A stretch of 64,000 nucleotides of DNA from Pseudomonas baltica (GTDB taxonomy: Bacteria > Pseudomonadota > Gammaproteobacteria > Pseudomonadales > Pseudomonadaceae), in the NCBI RefSeq assembly GCF_031880315.1, contig NZ_CP134771.1, positions 6,566,423 through 6,630,422 of the forward strand. Reading direction: 5' to 3'. Positions 27,693 through 35,969 of this stretch are shown here, in pieces. Below the pieces are notes generated by a model. The model had not been told where the DNA came from, searched no databases, and saw only the letters and a list, made by a program, of their open reading frames with translations. Each line of letters starts with the position of its first letter. The first letter of the stretch is position 1. Made by a program: the position numbers and the translations under genes.

Positions 27693-29341
27693 AAGCGCCC
27701 GTATTTGCAGAGAACGGCGATGTCAGCGCCGACGTCATCGTGGTCGGTTCCGGCGTGGCCGGCGCCTTGATCGCCAATCAGTTGGTCAGCGAAGGCTACT
27801 CGGTAGTCATCCTCGAAGCGGGCTTGCGCATTCAGCGCGCCCAGGCCGTCGAGAACTGGCGCAACATGCCGTTCGATAATCGCATCGGTTCGGACTTCCA
27901 GGGGCTGTACCCGCAGGCCGAACACGCGCCAGCGCCGCTGTATTTCCCGAAAAACAACTACGTGGGCCTCGACGGCCCGAGCGGCAGCAGCTTCCAGCAG
28001 GGTTACCTGCGCACCTTGGGCGGCACCACCTGGCACTGGGCGGCCTCGTGCTGGCGCCATCTGCCGGTGGACATGCGCATGCAGTCCGAATACGGCGTAG
28101 GCCGCGACTGGCCGATCAGCTATGACGAGCTCGAACCCTATTACTGCCGCGCCGAAGAAGCCATGGGCGTCGCCGGCCCAAGCGACCCGCAGATGGAATC
28201 GCCGCCTGAGCGCAGCAAGCCGTACCCCATGGACATGGTGCCTTGGGCCTATGGCGACAAGCGCTTTGCCGAAGTGGTCAACGCCCACGGCTACAAGCAC
28301 ATCCCGATCCCTCAAGGGCGCAGCACGCGGCCGTGGAAAGGCCGTCCGACCTGCTGTGGCAACAACAACTGCCAGCCAATCTGCCCGATCGGTGCGATGT
28401 ACAACGCCATTCACACCATCGAGGAAGCCGAGCGCCATGGCGCTGTGTGCATCACCGAAGCGGTGGTCTACAAGGTCGATACCGATGCGGCCAACCGCGT
28501 CAGCGCCGTGCACTGGCTACGCCCCGATGGCTCCTCGCGCAAAGCGACCGGCAAGGTCTTCGCTTTGGCCTGCAACGCGCTGGAAACCCCGCGCCTGCTG
28601 CTCATCGCGGCTAACGAGCAGAACCCCAACGGTATTGCCAACTCGTCCGACCAGGTCGGGCGCAACATGATGGATCACTCGGGTTTCCACTGCTCGTTCA
28701 TCGCCAACGAGCCGCTGTGGATCGGCCGCGGCCCGGCCCAGAGCAGCTGCATCGTCGGCCCGCGCGACGGCGATTTCCGCGGCCAGTACTCGGCCAACAA
28801 GATGATCCTCAACAACATCACCCAGGTCGGCAAGGCTACCGAGCAGGCTCTGGCCATGGGCCTGGTGGGCCAGGCCCTCGAAGCCGAAATCCGCCGCCGC
28901 GCCAGCCACGGCGTCGACCTGTCGATCAGCCTCGAGCCACTGCCGGACCCGAACAACCGCCTGACCCTGAGCAAGACCCGCAAGGACCCGCACGGCCTAC
29001 CGTGCCCAGACATCTTCTACGACGTTGGTGACTACGTGCGCAAAGGCGCCGAAGCCGCGCACAAGCAACTGGAGCACATCGGCCAGCTGTTTGGCGCTAC
29101 CGAGTTCGTCATCACCACCAGCCTCAACGCCAACAACCACATCATGGGCGGCACCATCATGGGCAGTAACCCCAAGGATTCGGTGGTCGATGGCGATTGC
29201 CGTGCCCACGACCACGCCAATCTATGGTTGCCCGGTGGCGGCGCGATGGCGTCGGCCAGCGTGGTCAACACCACCCTGACCATGGCCGCCCTGGCGATCA
29301 AGGCAGCCGACTCCATGAGTCAGGCCCTGGCGCGAGGATAA
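27689..29341 (+). CDS. Gluconate 2-dehydrogenase large FAD subunit (GMC type)
   Basis: A 550-residue periplasm-facing flavoprotein that oxidises D-gluconate, or a related sugar acid, to 2-keto-D-gluconate. It has a GSGVAG dinucleotide fold at residues 14-19, and the cysteine cluster CCGNNNCQPIC beginning near residue 221, which in this family binds a 3Fe-4S cluster that hands electrons to the cytochrome. The catalytic histidine is in NANNHIMGG (His484). Gene order small, large, cytochrome is that of the known Pseudomonas enzyme. Sorbitol or 2-ketogluconate dehydrogenase are alternatives. Confidence 0.88.
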   Translation: MKAPVFAENGDVSADVIVVGSGVAGALIANQLVSEGYSVVILEAGLRIQRAQAVENWRNMPFDNRIGSDFQGLYPQAEHAPAPLYFPKNNYVGLDGPSGSSFQQGYLRTLGGTTWHWAASCWRHLPVDMRMQSEYGVGRDWPISYDELEPYYCRAEEAMGVAGPSDPQMESPPERSKPYPMDMVPWAYGDKRFAEVVNAHGYKHIPIPQGRSTRPWKGRPTCCGNNNCQPICPIGAMYNAIHTIEEAERHGAVCITEAVVYKVDTDAANRVSAVHWLRPDGSSRKATGKVFALACNALETPRLLLIAANEQNPNGIANSSDQVGRNMMDHSGFHCSFIANEPLWIGRGPAQSSCIVGPRDGDFRGQYSANKMILNNITQVGKATEQALAMGLVGQALEAEIRRRASHGVDLSISLEPLPDPNNRLTLSKTRKDPHGLPCPDIFYDVGDYVRKGAEAAHKQLEHIGQLFGATEFVITTSLNANNHIMGGTIMGSNPKDSVVDGDCRAHDHANLWLPGGGAMASASVVNTTLTMAALAIKAADSMSQALARG

Positions 29342-29345
29342 GTCG

Positions 29346-30824
29346 ATGATCACCAGACATTTACGTGCTGCATCTCTCCAGGCAGCGCTAGGCCTGACGC
29401 TGCTCGGTGCAGGCTTGAGCCTGCCGGCCTACGCCCTGGAGTCCGTACCCGGTGCCGCGACGACCCCGGTCGCGGCGGCGCCGACCCTGGAAGAGCAGGG
29501 CAGGCGCCTGGCAGTGGCCGGCGACTGCATGGCCTGCCACACCGTCCCCGACAGCGACAAACCCTTCGCCGGTGGTTATGCGATCAACTCGCCTTTTGGC
29601 GCGATCTACTCCACCAACATCACGCCGTCGAAAACCGCCGGCATTGGCAACTACACCGAGCAACAGTTCGCCGCCGCCGTGCGCGATGGCGTTCGCGCTG
29701 ACGGCAGCCGCCTGTACCCGGCCATGCCGTACACCTCGTACGTACACCTGACCGATCAGGACGTCGCCGCGCTGTATGCGTACTTCATGCATGCGGTCAA
29801 ACCGGTGGATGTGCCTGCGCAGGTCACGGCGCTGAACTTCCCGTTCAACCTGCGCTTCTCGATGGTCGGCTGGAACCTGTTGTTTCTCGACAGCCGTGAC
29901 ACGTCCAAGACGGCGGCCAGTGTGGCGGCCAGCGACGCGCAGTTGCAGCGCGGCGAATACCTGACCAACACCCTGGAGCACTGTGGCGCCTGCCACACGC
30001 CGCGCAATCCCTTGATGGCCGAGATCAAGAGCAAGGCCCTCACCGGTGGCATGGTCGGCCCCTGGTACGCGCCCAACATCACCTCTGATCCGGTCAGCGG
30101 TATCGGCGCCTGGAGCGATCACGAACTGATCGAATACCTGGGCACCGGCCGCGCCAAAGGCAAGAACCAGGCAGCTGGCGGCATGGCGGAAGCGGTGCAG
30201 AACAGCTTGCAGTTCCTGCCGCGCGAGGACCTGGCCGCTATCGTCGCCTACCTCAAGAGCACTAAACCGGTGAGGGAGCCGGGGGCCACAATCGCGGCGT
30301 TCAGCTACACCGGCAATGGCAACAGCCTGGCTGAAAGCACGCTGCGCGGTGTCGGCAAATACAACGAGCACGACAGCCTGCACAGCGGCGAGGCGCTCTA
30401 CAGCGGCCTGTGCGCCAGCTGCCACCAGCCGTCAGGCAAGGGCAGTGCCAATCAGGCCTATCCCTCGTTGCTGAACAACACCGCCACCGGCCTGAGCACG
30501 CCCGCCAACTTGATCTCGGCGATCCTGTACGGGGTCGATCGGCTGGACGGCGAGCATCATGTGCTGATGCCACGGTTTGACGGCACGTCCTATGTTCAGC
30601 CGTTGAACGACCAGCAAGTCGCTGACGTTGCCAACTTCGTGTTGCAGCATTACGGCAACGGTGCGGTCAGCGTGTCGGCCAAGGACGTAGCAGTCGCCCG
30701 TAATGGCGGTGAAGCGCCGTTGCTGGCGGTGGTCCAGCCGTACATCCTGCCAGCCATAGTGGTGGGCATCGTCGTGGTGATCGGCCTGCTTGCGCTATGG
30801 CTCCGCCGCCGCAAACCCCACTGA
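29346..30824 (+). CDS. Tri-heme cytochrome c subunit of gluconate 2-dehydrogenase
   Basis: A 492-residue cytochrome with a cleavable signal (LQAALGLTLLGAGLSLPAYA), three CXXCH haem sites starting at residues 61 (CMACH), 213 (CGACH) and 356 (CASCH), and a C-terminal membrane anchor (ILPAIVVGIVVVIGLLALWL) with a basic tail. It passes electrons from the FAD subunit to ubiquinone, so the complex feeds the respiratory chain from the periplasm. It follows the large subunit by four bases and closes the operon; a strong hairpin follows. Confidence 0.92.
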   Translation: MITRHLRAASLQAALGLTLLGAGLSLPAYALESVPGAATTPVAAAPTLEEQGRRLAVAGDCMACHTVPDSDKPFAGGYAINSPFGAIYSTNITPSKTAGIGNYTEQQFAAAVRDGVRADGSRLYPAMPYTSYVHLTDQDVAALYAYFMHAVKPVDVPAQVTALNFPFNLRFSMVGWNLLFLDSRDTSKTAASVAASDAQLQRGEYLTNTLEHCGACHTPRNPLMAEIKSKALTGGMVGPWYAPNITSDPVSGIGAWSDHELIEYLGTGRAKGKNQAAGGMAEAVQNSLQFLPREDLAAIVAYLKSTKPVREPGATIAAFSYTGNGNSLAESTLRGVGKYNEHDSLHSGEALYSGLCASCHQPSGKGSANQAYPSLLNNTATGLSTPANLISAILYGVDRLDGEHHVLMPRFDGTSYVQPLNDQQVADVANFVLQHYGNGAVSVSAKDVAVARNGGEAPLLAVVQPYILPAIVVGIVVVIGLLALWLRRRKPH

Positions 30825-30858
30825 TATCCCGCCCTCTAGCGAGGCGGCTTGCCCCGAC

Positions 30859-30889
30859 AGGCCTGACGGGCTTCATACCCGTCAGGCCT
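30859..30889 (+). terminator. Hairpin terminator of the gluconate dehydrogenase operon
   Basis: AGGCCTGACGGG and its exact complement surround a 7-base loop, a perfect 12-base stem 34 bases after the stop. No long T-run follows. A diverged REP-like sequence lies just before it at about 30836. Confidence 0.65.
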
Positions 30890-31007
30890 AGCTTCACCCC
30901 CTCAGATCGCGTCACATCGCAACATATCGATAGAACATTTTCGTCGGTGTGCCTGGAGGCTTTTTCCGGTACTAATAGCGGCCACATCCGACCCCACAGG
31001 AGTGGCT

Positions 31008-32030
31008 ATGAGCACCCTCGAGTACCGCAACCTTGGCCGCAACGGCATCAAGGTTTCGCCTATTACCCTCGGCACCATGATGTTCGGCAGCCAGACCCCT
31101 GAAGACGTTGCCAAGCGCATCACCGACAAGGCTTTCGCCCAGGGCATCAATTTTATCGACACTGCCAACGGCTACAACGGCGGTGCCAGCGAAGAAGTGG
31201 TCGGCCGCCTGATCGCCGACCGACGCGCCCAGTGGGTGCTGGCGACCAAATTCGTCAACCCCAATCCTGGCGGCGGCGGCCCTAACAACAAGGGCGCTTC
31301 GCGCAACAACGTCATCCAATCGGTGGACGCCAGCCTCAAGCGACTGAATACCGACTACATCGACCTGTTCTATCTGCACCGCGAAGACAACGACACGCCC
31401 GTGGAAGAAACCCTGCGCGCGCTGTCGGACCTGATTCGCGCCGGCAAGATTCGCACCTACGGACTGTCCAATCACCGCGCCTGGAAGCTCGCCGAGTTCA
31501 GCCGTACCGCTGACCTGCTCGGCATCGAACGGCCATCGGCGTCCCAGCCGCTGTACAACCTCGCCAATCGCCAGATCGAGTCCGAGCACCTGCCGGCCGC
31601 CGAGTACTACGGCATTGGTGTGGTGCCTTACAGCCCGTTGGCTCGCGGCGTATTGACGGCCAAGTACGATCCATCCCAACCGCCGTCCCCAGAGTCCCGC
31701 GCCGGTCGCAGCGACCCCCGTCTGCAACAGACCGAGTGGCGCCCGGAGTCGTTGAATATCGCTCAGCGGGTCAAGCAACACGCCGAGGCCCGAGGCATCA
31801 CGCCGGGGCAGTTCGCCCTGGCCTGGGTGCTCAACAACGCCTTGGTGACCTCGGCGATCGCCGGCCCACGTACCGAGGCGCAGTGGGACGATTACGTGCC
31901 GACGCTGGACTATGTGTTCACGGCTGAAGACGAAGCCTTCATTGACGATCTGGTGGTGACCGGGCACTCGTCGACGCCTGGGTATAACGACCCCAGCCAC
32001 CTGTTCGTAGGGCGCAAGCCGCGGCGCTGA
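31008..32030 (+). CDS. Aldo/keto reductase
   Basis: A 340-residue NADPH-dependent aldo/keto reductase. The catalytic tetrad is visible: Asp and Tyr in FIDTANGYNGGASEE, Lys in LATKFVNP and His in FYLHRED. The C-terminal cofactor region includes SAIAGPRTEAQWDD. ACAGGAG lies five bases before ATG 31008, which decides this start over the GTG at 31002. It is convergent with the Gfo/Idh/MocA gene across a bidirectional terminator and stands alone. The substrate is unknown. Confidence 0.88.
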   Translation: MSTLEYRNLGRNGIKVSPITLGTMMFGSQTPEDVAKRITDKAFAQGINFIDTANGYNGGASEEVVGRLIADRRAQWVLATKFVNPNPGGGGPNNKGASRNNVIQSVDASLKRLNTDYIDLFYLHREDNDTPVEETLRALSDLIRAGKIRTYGLSNHRAWKLAEFSRTADLLGIERPSASQPLYNLANRQIESEHLPAAEYYGIGVVPYSPLARGVLTAKYDPSQPPSPESRAGRSDPRLQQTEWRPESLNIAQRVKQHAEARGITPGQFALAWVLNNALVTSAIAGPRTEAQWDDYVPTLDYVFTAEDEAFIDDLVVTGHSSTPGYNDPSHLFVGRKPRR

Positions 32031-32044
32031 ACCTGTAGCACCGC

Positions 32045-32077
32045 GATTTTCAAGGCCCGCTACGGGCCTTGAAAATC
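32045..32077. terminator. Bidirectional intrinsic terminator
   Basis: GATTTTCAAGGCCCG and its perfect complement around CTA, between two convergent genes. The A/T-rich outer arms give a T-run in both directions. Confidence 0.85.
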
Positions 32078-32080
32078 CTG

Positions 32081-33133
32081 CTACTGCGCTTCGATTTCGA
32101 TCACGCGCCCGCTCTTCGCGGCCTCGGCGATGGCCTCGGTCACCCGCAGGTTGGCCAGCCCATCCTGCACGCTCACCAGAGGCTCGACCTCACCACGCAC
32201 CACCGCTCCAAAATGCTCCATCTGGTGCACGAGCGGGTCCTGCCGGATCATGCCCACCACACCGACTTCAAAGGGTTTCCACCATGAGCGATCTTGCGCG
32301 CTGGGGTAGGTTTTCAGTCGCATGGTGGGGACCGACAGGCTGCCGTTGGTGCCCGCGATCACATAACAGTCCTCATCGTCGTAGCTCGCATAGGCCTTGT
32401 TCTCTTGAGAGGTCTGCTCCCAACTGCGCGGCGAGGCGGCGCTGTCCGAGAGCATGAAGCTGCCCAGCGCGCCGCTGGCGAAGCGCAGGTTGATCGCCAC
32501 CGTGTCCTCGACCTGGAAGTTGCGCACGGCATTGGACGCAAACGCCTGCACAGCGACCACCTCACCCGCAAGCATTCGCAGATTGTGGACTTCGTGGATC
32601 ATGTTCAGCAGTATCGGCCCCGCGCCTGGCTGGCTGCGCCACGGCGCATCGCTGAAATACTGATCGGGCTTGAAGAACACCGCGCTGCCCATCACCGATA
32701 CCAGGCGCCCCAAAGCGCCGCTGTGCACGACCTCGCAAGCCTTGGCCATGATCGGACTGTGAGCACGGTGATGGCCGATCAAGATGCGGGCGTTGTGTTC
32801 CTCGGCCTGGCGGGCGAGGGCGCGACCTTCGGCAACGGTCGATGCCACGGGCTTTTCCAGCAGCATCGGCAGCCCCGCAGCCATGCACAAGAGCGCGTGG
32901 GGCACATGAAACTGATTAGGCGTGGCAAGCACCACGCCGTCCGGGCGGTCCCTGTCGAGCAACTCCTCCAGGGATTTATAGAGCGGCACACCGGCTTTGG
33001 CGGCCAGGGCCTGAGCCTGCGGGGAGGGGTCGACTACCGCCGACAGCTCGCAGGTAGAGCTTTGCAGCAGGACATCAATGTGGGCCTGGCCGATATAGCC
33101 AGCACCGGCGATGGCAATGCGGGTCCTGGTCAT
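32081..33133 (-). CDS. Gfo/Idh/MocA-family NAD(P)-dependent oxidoreductase
   Basis: A 350-residue oxidoreductase of the glucose-fructose oxidoreductase / inositol dehydrogenase family. The Rossmann start is IAIAGAGYIGQAHIDVL, and the family signature LLEKPVASTVAEGRAL contains the catalytic lysine of the EKP motif. A second conserved part is GAGPILLNMIHEVHNLRML, including the histidine used in catalysis. It acts on a sugar, inositol or related polyol. A 21-base palindrome lies 90 bases upstream and is likely its operator. No sugar transporter accompanies it. Confidence 0.85.
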   Translation of the reverse strand: MTRTRIAIAGAGYIGQAHIDVLLQSSTCELSAVVDPSPQAQALAAKAGVPLYKSLEELLDRDRPDGVVLATPNQFHVPHALLCMAAGLPMLLEKPVASTVAEGRALARQAEEHNARILIGHHRAHSPIMAKACEVVHSGALGRLVSVMGSAVFFKPDQYFSDAPWRSQPGAGPILLNMIHEVHNLRMLAGEVVAVQAFASNAVRNFQVEDTVAINLRFASGALGSFMLSDSAASPRSWEQTSQENKAYASYDDEDCYVIAGTNGSLSVPTMRLKTYPSAQDRSWWKPFEVGVVGMIRQDPLVHQMEHFGAVVRGEVEPLVSVQDGLANLRVTEAIAEAAKSGRVIEIEAQ

Positions 33134-33222
33134 GGCTGTGGATACTCGGTGATGGGTATCGGAGATGAGCGGGTCATAAGGTTAGCCTCTGTTGTAGTTG
33201 TTCAGGCTGGGTGAACGACTGA

Positions 33223-33268
33223 AATTATATAACTCAACTAAATAGACATTTAGTTGAGTTATATAATT
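33223..33268. promoter_or_regulatory. Perfect 21-base AT-rich inverted repeat, likely operator
   Basis: Arms of 21 bases, beginning AATTATATAACTCAACTAAA, match perfectly around AGAC. Each arm holds ACTCAACTAAAT, so the site offers two facing recognition elements. It lies 90 bases upstream of the Gfo/Idh/MocA gene. No T-run or transcript end is expected here, so an operator is more likely than a terminator. The cognate regulator is not identified. Confidence 0.6.
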
Positions 33269-33454
33269 ATCGTATATCAAGCGGGGCGAGGGCGGTCATG
33301 CGCCGCCCATTGATTCGCTCGACGGTACGCATGTGACAGATGATACAGAACCGCGGCTTCCATTTCCCGCCGATCACCGCCAAGGCCGCATAGAGCCCGC
33401 AATTACAGGGAGTGTTAGCCATTATGATGCTCGCAGATGGGTACTTACCTAAAG

Positions 33455-33480
33455 GTGCATACTATTCAAATAGAATGCAC
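33455..33480. promoter_or_regulatory. Palindromic operator upstream of the SDR gene
   Basis: GTGCATACTATT and AATAGAATGCAC form an 11-of-12 inverted repeat around CA, 41 bases before the SDR start. GTACTTACCT precedes it. The arrangement recalls HxlR- or TetR-type operators; no such regulator gene is adjacent. Confidence 0.5.
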
Positions 33481-33520
33481 AGCTCTACAGTTGGTTCTCA
33501 ACTTTCTACGGGAAACGCTC

Positions 33521-34270
33521 ATGAGCAGGCTCAACGGTAAAATCGCAGTGATCACAGGTGGCAACAGCGGCATCGGCCTTGCCAGCGCCATACGCATTGC
33601 GGCAGAAGGCGCACGTGTGGTGATCATCGGTCGCCGCCAGGATGAATTGGACAAAGCCTTGGTGCTGATCGGCGCTGACGCAGTCGCGATCCAGGGCGAC
33701 ATCTCCAACCTCAAAGATCTGGACCGGATCTTCACAGACATCAAATCTACCCAAGGCAGGATCGATGTTTTGTTCGCTAACGCCGGGCTGGGAGAGTTTC
33801 AGCCGCTCGGATCGATCACCGAAGAATCATTTGACCTCACGTTTGGCATCAACGTGAAAGGCACGCTGTTCACTGTGCAAAAAGCATTGCCACTGATGGG
33901 CGATGGCGGCTCGATAATCCTCACCGGGTCGACGACGGGCTCTATGGGCACGCCGGCGTTCAGCGTGTACAGCGCCACCAAAGCCGCGTTGCGTAACTTT
34001 GCCAGGAGCTGGGCGCTTGATCTGAAAGGCACTGGTATTCGCGTCAATGTGCTTTCACCTGGACCGATCTCGACTCCGGGCCTCGACCTCGCGCTTTCAA
34101 GCCTGGGCCAAACGGACGTGCTCATCGAGGGCATGGCCACGCAGGTGCCACTGGGACGTATTGGCCAACCGGAAGAAGTCGCGGCGGCGGCGTTGTTCCT
34201 GGCGTCGGATGAGAGCAGCTTCATGACCGGCAGTGAGATGTTCGTTGATGGAGGGGCTGCTCAGGTTTGA
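33521..34270 (+). CDS. Short-chain dehydrogenase/reductase
   Basis: A 249-residue classical SDR. It has the cofactor motif TGGNSGIG at residues 11-18, NAG in FANAGLGEF, the catalytic Ser in TGSTTG, and Tyr-x-x-x-Lys in [10 protein letters not shown]. The C-terminus is the usual [19 protein letters not shown] lies about eight bases before ATG 33521. HxlR-controlled SDRs of this kind often reduce quinones or aldehydes, but the substrate is unknown. It is monocistronic and the last gene before the repeat-bounded defence-like cassette. Confidence 0.85.
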   Translation: MSRLNGKIAVITGGNSGIGLASAIRIAAEGARVVIIGRRQDELDKALVLIGADAVAIQGDISNLKDLDRIFTDIKSTQGRIDVLFANAGLGEFQPLGSITEESFDLTFGINVKGTLFTVQKALPLMGDGGSIILTGSTTGSMGTPAFSVYSATKAALRNFARSWALDLKGTGIRVNVLSPGPISTPGLDLALSSLGQTDVLIEGMATQVPLGRIGQPEEVAAAALFLASDESSFMTGSEMFVDGGAAQV

Positions 34271-34766
34271 GGGCGGTCTTTGGGTCAGGGGTTGTGTGGG
34301 TTGAAATGTGGCCGAGACTGCCCCTGACTTGAGGTTATGAGACTACGCATAATGTATATTATGTTAAATCGCGTATTTGGGTGTGGGCTGTGGTGCTGTT
34401 GTCATCGGTACCTGAAAACGAGACTTTGTCTGTAAAGACCATCCTCGCTGAAAATCAATCAGTTCAGCCACAGGTTGAAGTGAACGACCACGGGTGCGGC
34501 GTTAGGCTCCTCTTTATCAAGCAAGACCTAGATCATCGCAAGCGTCGAACTTTTCCCGCTCCCCCAAGGCCCTTCGATGGATAAGACGAAACCCGCTGGA
34601 CTCGACACCTTTGCGAATGAGGCCGTTGTTTGTACTTTCACAAGTATTTTTCCAACCCTCTAGGTATGCTCCGCGTTATAACCGATCACTGATACGGGGA
34701 TGCCAGCCCAGTCTTTGCTGCCCACGCAGTGCATGGAGCCGTACCTCTCAAGGACGTTTGAATACG
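34271..34766. other. Gap holding the left boundary repeat and the cassette leader
   Basis: No convincing gene. Bases 34330-34375 are AT-rich, unlike the flanks. The left direct repeat is at 34363-34403. A 67-codon open frame at 34381-34584 has no recognisable family and no ribosome site. AAGGA near 34750 is the probable ribosome site of the peptidase gene. Confidence 0.5.
34363..34403 (+). repeat. Left direct repeat flanking the peptidase-helicase cassette
   Basis: Starts GTTAAAT and contains GCGTATTTGGGTGTGG. The first 32 bases match 41461-41492 at 30 positions. After a two-base indel TGTTGTC is also shared. The two copies lie in the same orientation about 7.1 kb apart and bracket exactly two genes. 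Confidence 0.75.
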
Positions 34767-35969
34767 ATGAGTACCCCCGTGCTGGATATCAGCAGCCTGA
34801 CGCCACTGCCTTATCACCAGAGTGTCGTCGACTACCTGAAAGCCCATGAACCTGTCGTGTGGGAATGGGCCTCGTCCTTAGGCGTCCAGCAGGAACACGC
34901 CCAGGATGTACGTGCGCAATTGCTACGCGACACCTATCGCTTAAGTCCCGAGACCCATCCGCAGGCCTATCAGTCCTGTGAAACAGCATTGCAGTGCTTG
35001 CAGATCGCGGCACCCGCCACCCTTTACCAGGCTGGCGACGGCGCGATGAATGCGAGCCTCTATTACCTGACCGGTGAAGTGCATGTGGTGTTTTACGGGC
35101 CGATTCTTGAGCGGCTGGACGCCCAGGAATTGCTGGCATTGCTCGGGCACGAGTTGGCCCACTACCGCTTATGGTCGGAGCACAGTGGCGACTTTCTCAC
35201 TGCCGAGCGGATTCTCAATCACGCCATGGCCGACGTGAATACGCCGTCCAGTCTTGAACAGACTGCACGTCTATATAGCCTGCACACCGAAATTTATGCC
35301 GACCGCGGCGCTGCACTGGTGGCTAACGGATCAGAAGCGTCGATTACCTCGCTGGTCAAGATTCACACCGGCATTGTCAGCGTCGATGCGGCCAGCTACT
35401 TGAAGCAGGCCCGCGAGCTGGATGGCAAGGATGCGCCATTGTCCCAGGGCGTTTCTCATCCCGAGACGTTTCTGCGCTCCCAGGCTGTGGATAGCTGGTG
35501 GCAACAACTCCCGGATGCCGATAGCTGGCTGGATCGCCGGTTGCGCGGGCCGTTGTCGCTCAATCGCCTGGACGTGATCGACCAGATTGAGTTGACCGCC
35601 CTCACCCGCAGCTTTATTGCCCATTTCATCGGCTACCCCGCGTTGCAATCAGAGGTCGTGCTGAATCAGGTGCGCAGCTTCTTTCCCGATTGGAAGAACA
35701 ACGAAAAGCCACTCGACCTCGTTACACTGAATGCCGAGCGCATCGACACCAGCATCCATGAATACCTGCACTTCATCATGCTCGACCTGAGTCTGGTGGA
35801 CCGCGACTTGCGGGATGAAGCCCTGCTGCACGCCGCGCGCACCGCGAAGAAACTCGGCAGCGTCGATGACTTTATCAGCGTGCTCAAGCGCGATATCAAA
35901 CTACCCAAACGTCAGCTCGACCCGATCGTTAGCGCGCTCAAAGCGGAGGGCGACACATGGACCCAGTAA
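34767..35969 (+). CDS. Soluble M48-like zinc metallopeptidase, partner of the DUF4011 helicase
   Basis: A 400-residue protein with a gluzincin active site: HELAH at residues 128-132 and a likely third ligand Glu175 in EIYAD, the spacing and ExxAD form of M48 peptidases. Unlike HtpX or Ste24 it has no signal peptide or membrane helix, so it should act in the cytoplasm. The remaining two thirds is helical (a tail of LHAARTAKKLGSVDDFISVLKRD) and may bind the partner or a target. ATG 34767 follows AAGGA. The helicase gene begins 13 bases before its stop, so the two are translationally coupled. A proteolytic effector or activator role is inferred. Confidence 0.78.
   Translation: MSTPVLDISSLTPLPYHQSVVDYLKAHEPVVWEWASSLGVQQEHAQDVRAQLLRDTYRLSPETHPQAYQSCETALQCLQIAAPATLYQAGDGAMNASLYYLTGEVHVVFYGPILERLDAQELLALLGHELAHYRLWSEHSGDFLTAERILNHAMADVNTPSSLEQTARLYSLHTEIYADRGAALVANGSEASITSLVKIHTGIVSVDAASYLKQARELDGKDAPLSQGVSHPETFLRSQAVDSWWQQLPDADSWLDRRLRGPLSLNRLDVIDQIELTALTRSFIAHFIGYPALQSEVVLNQVRSFFPDWKNNEKPLDLVTLNAERIDTSIHEYLHFIMLDLSLVDRDLRDEALLHAARTAKKLGSVDDFISVLKRDIKLPKRQLDPIVSALKAEGDTWTQ

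Noticed and set aside
34381..34584. 67-codon frame in the leader of the peptidase-helicase cassette
   Set aside because: It begins inside the direct repeat, lacks a ribosome site and has no family. A remnant is possible but unsupported.
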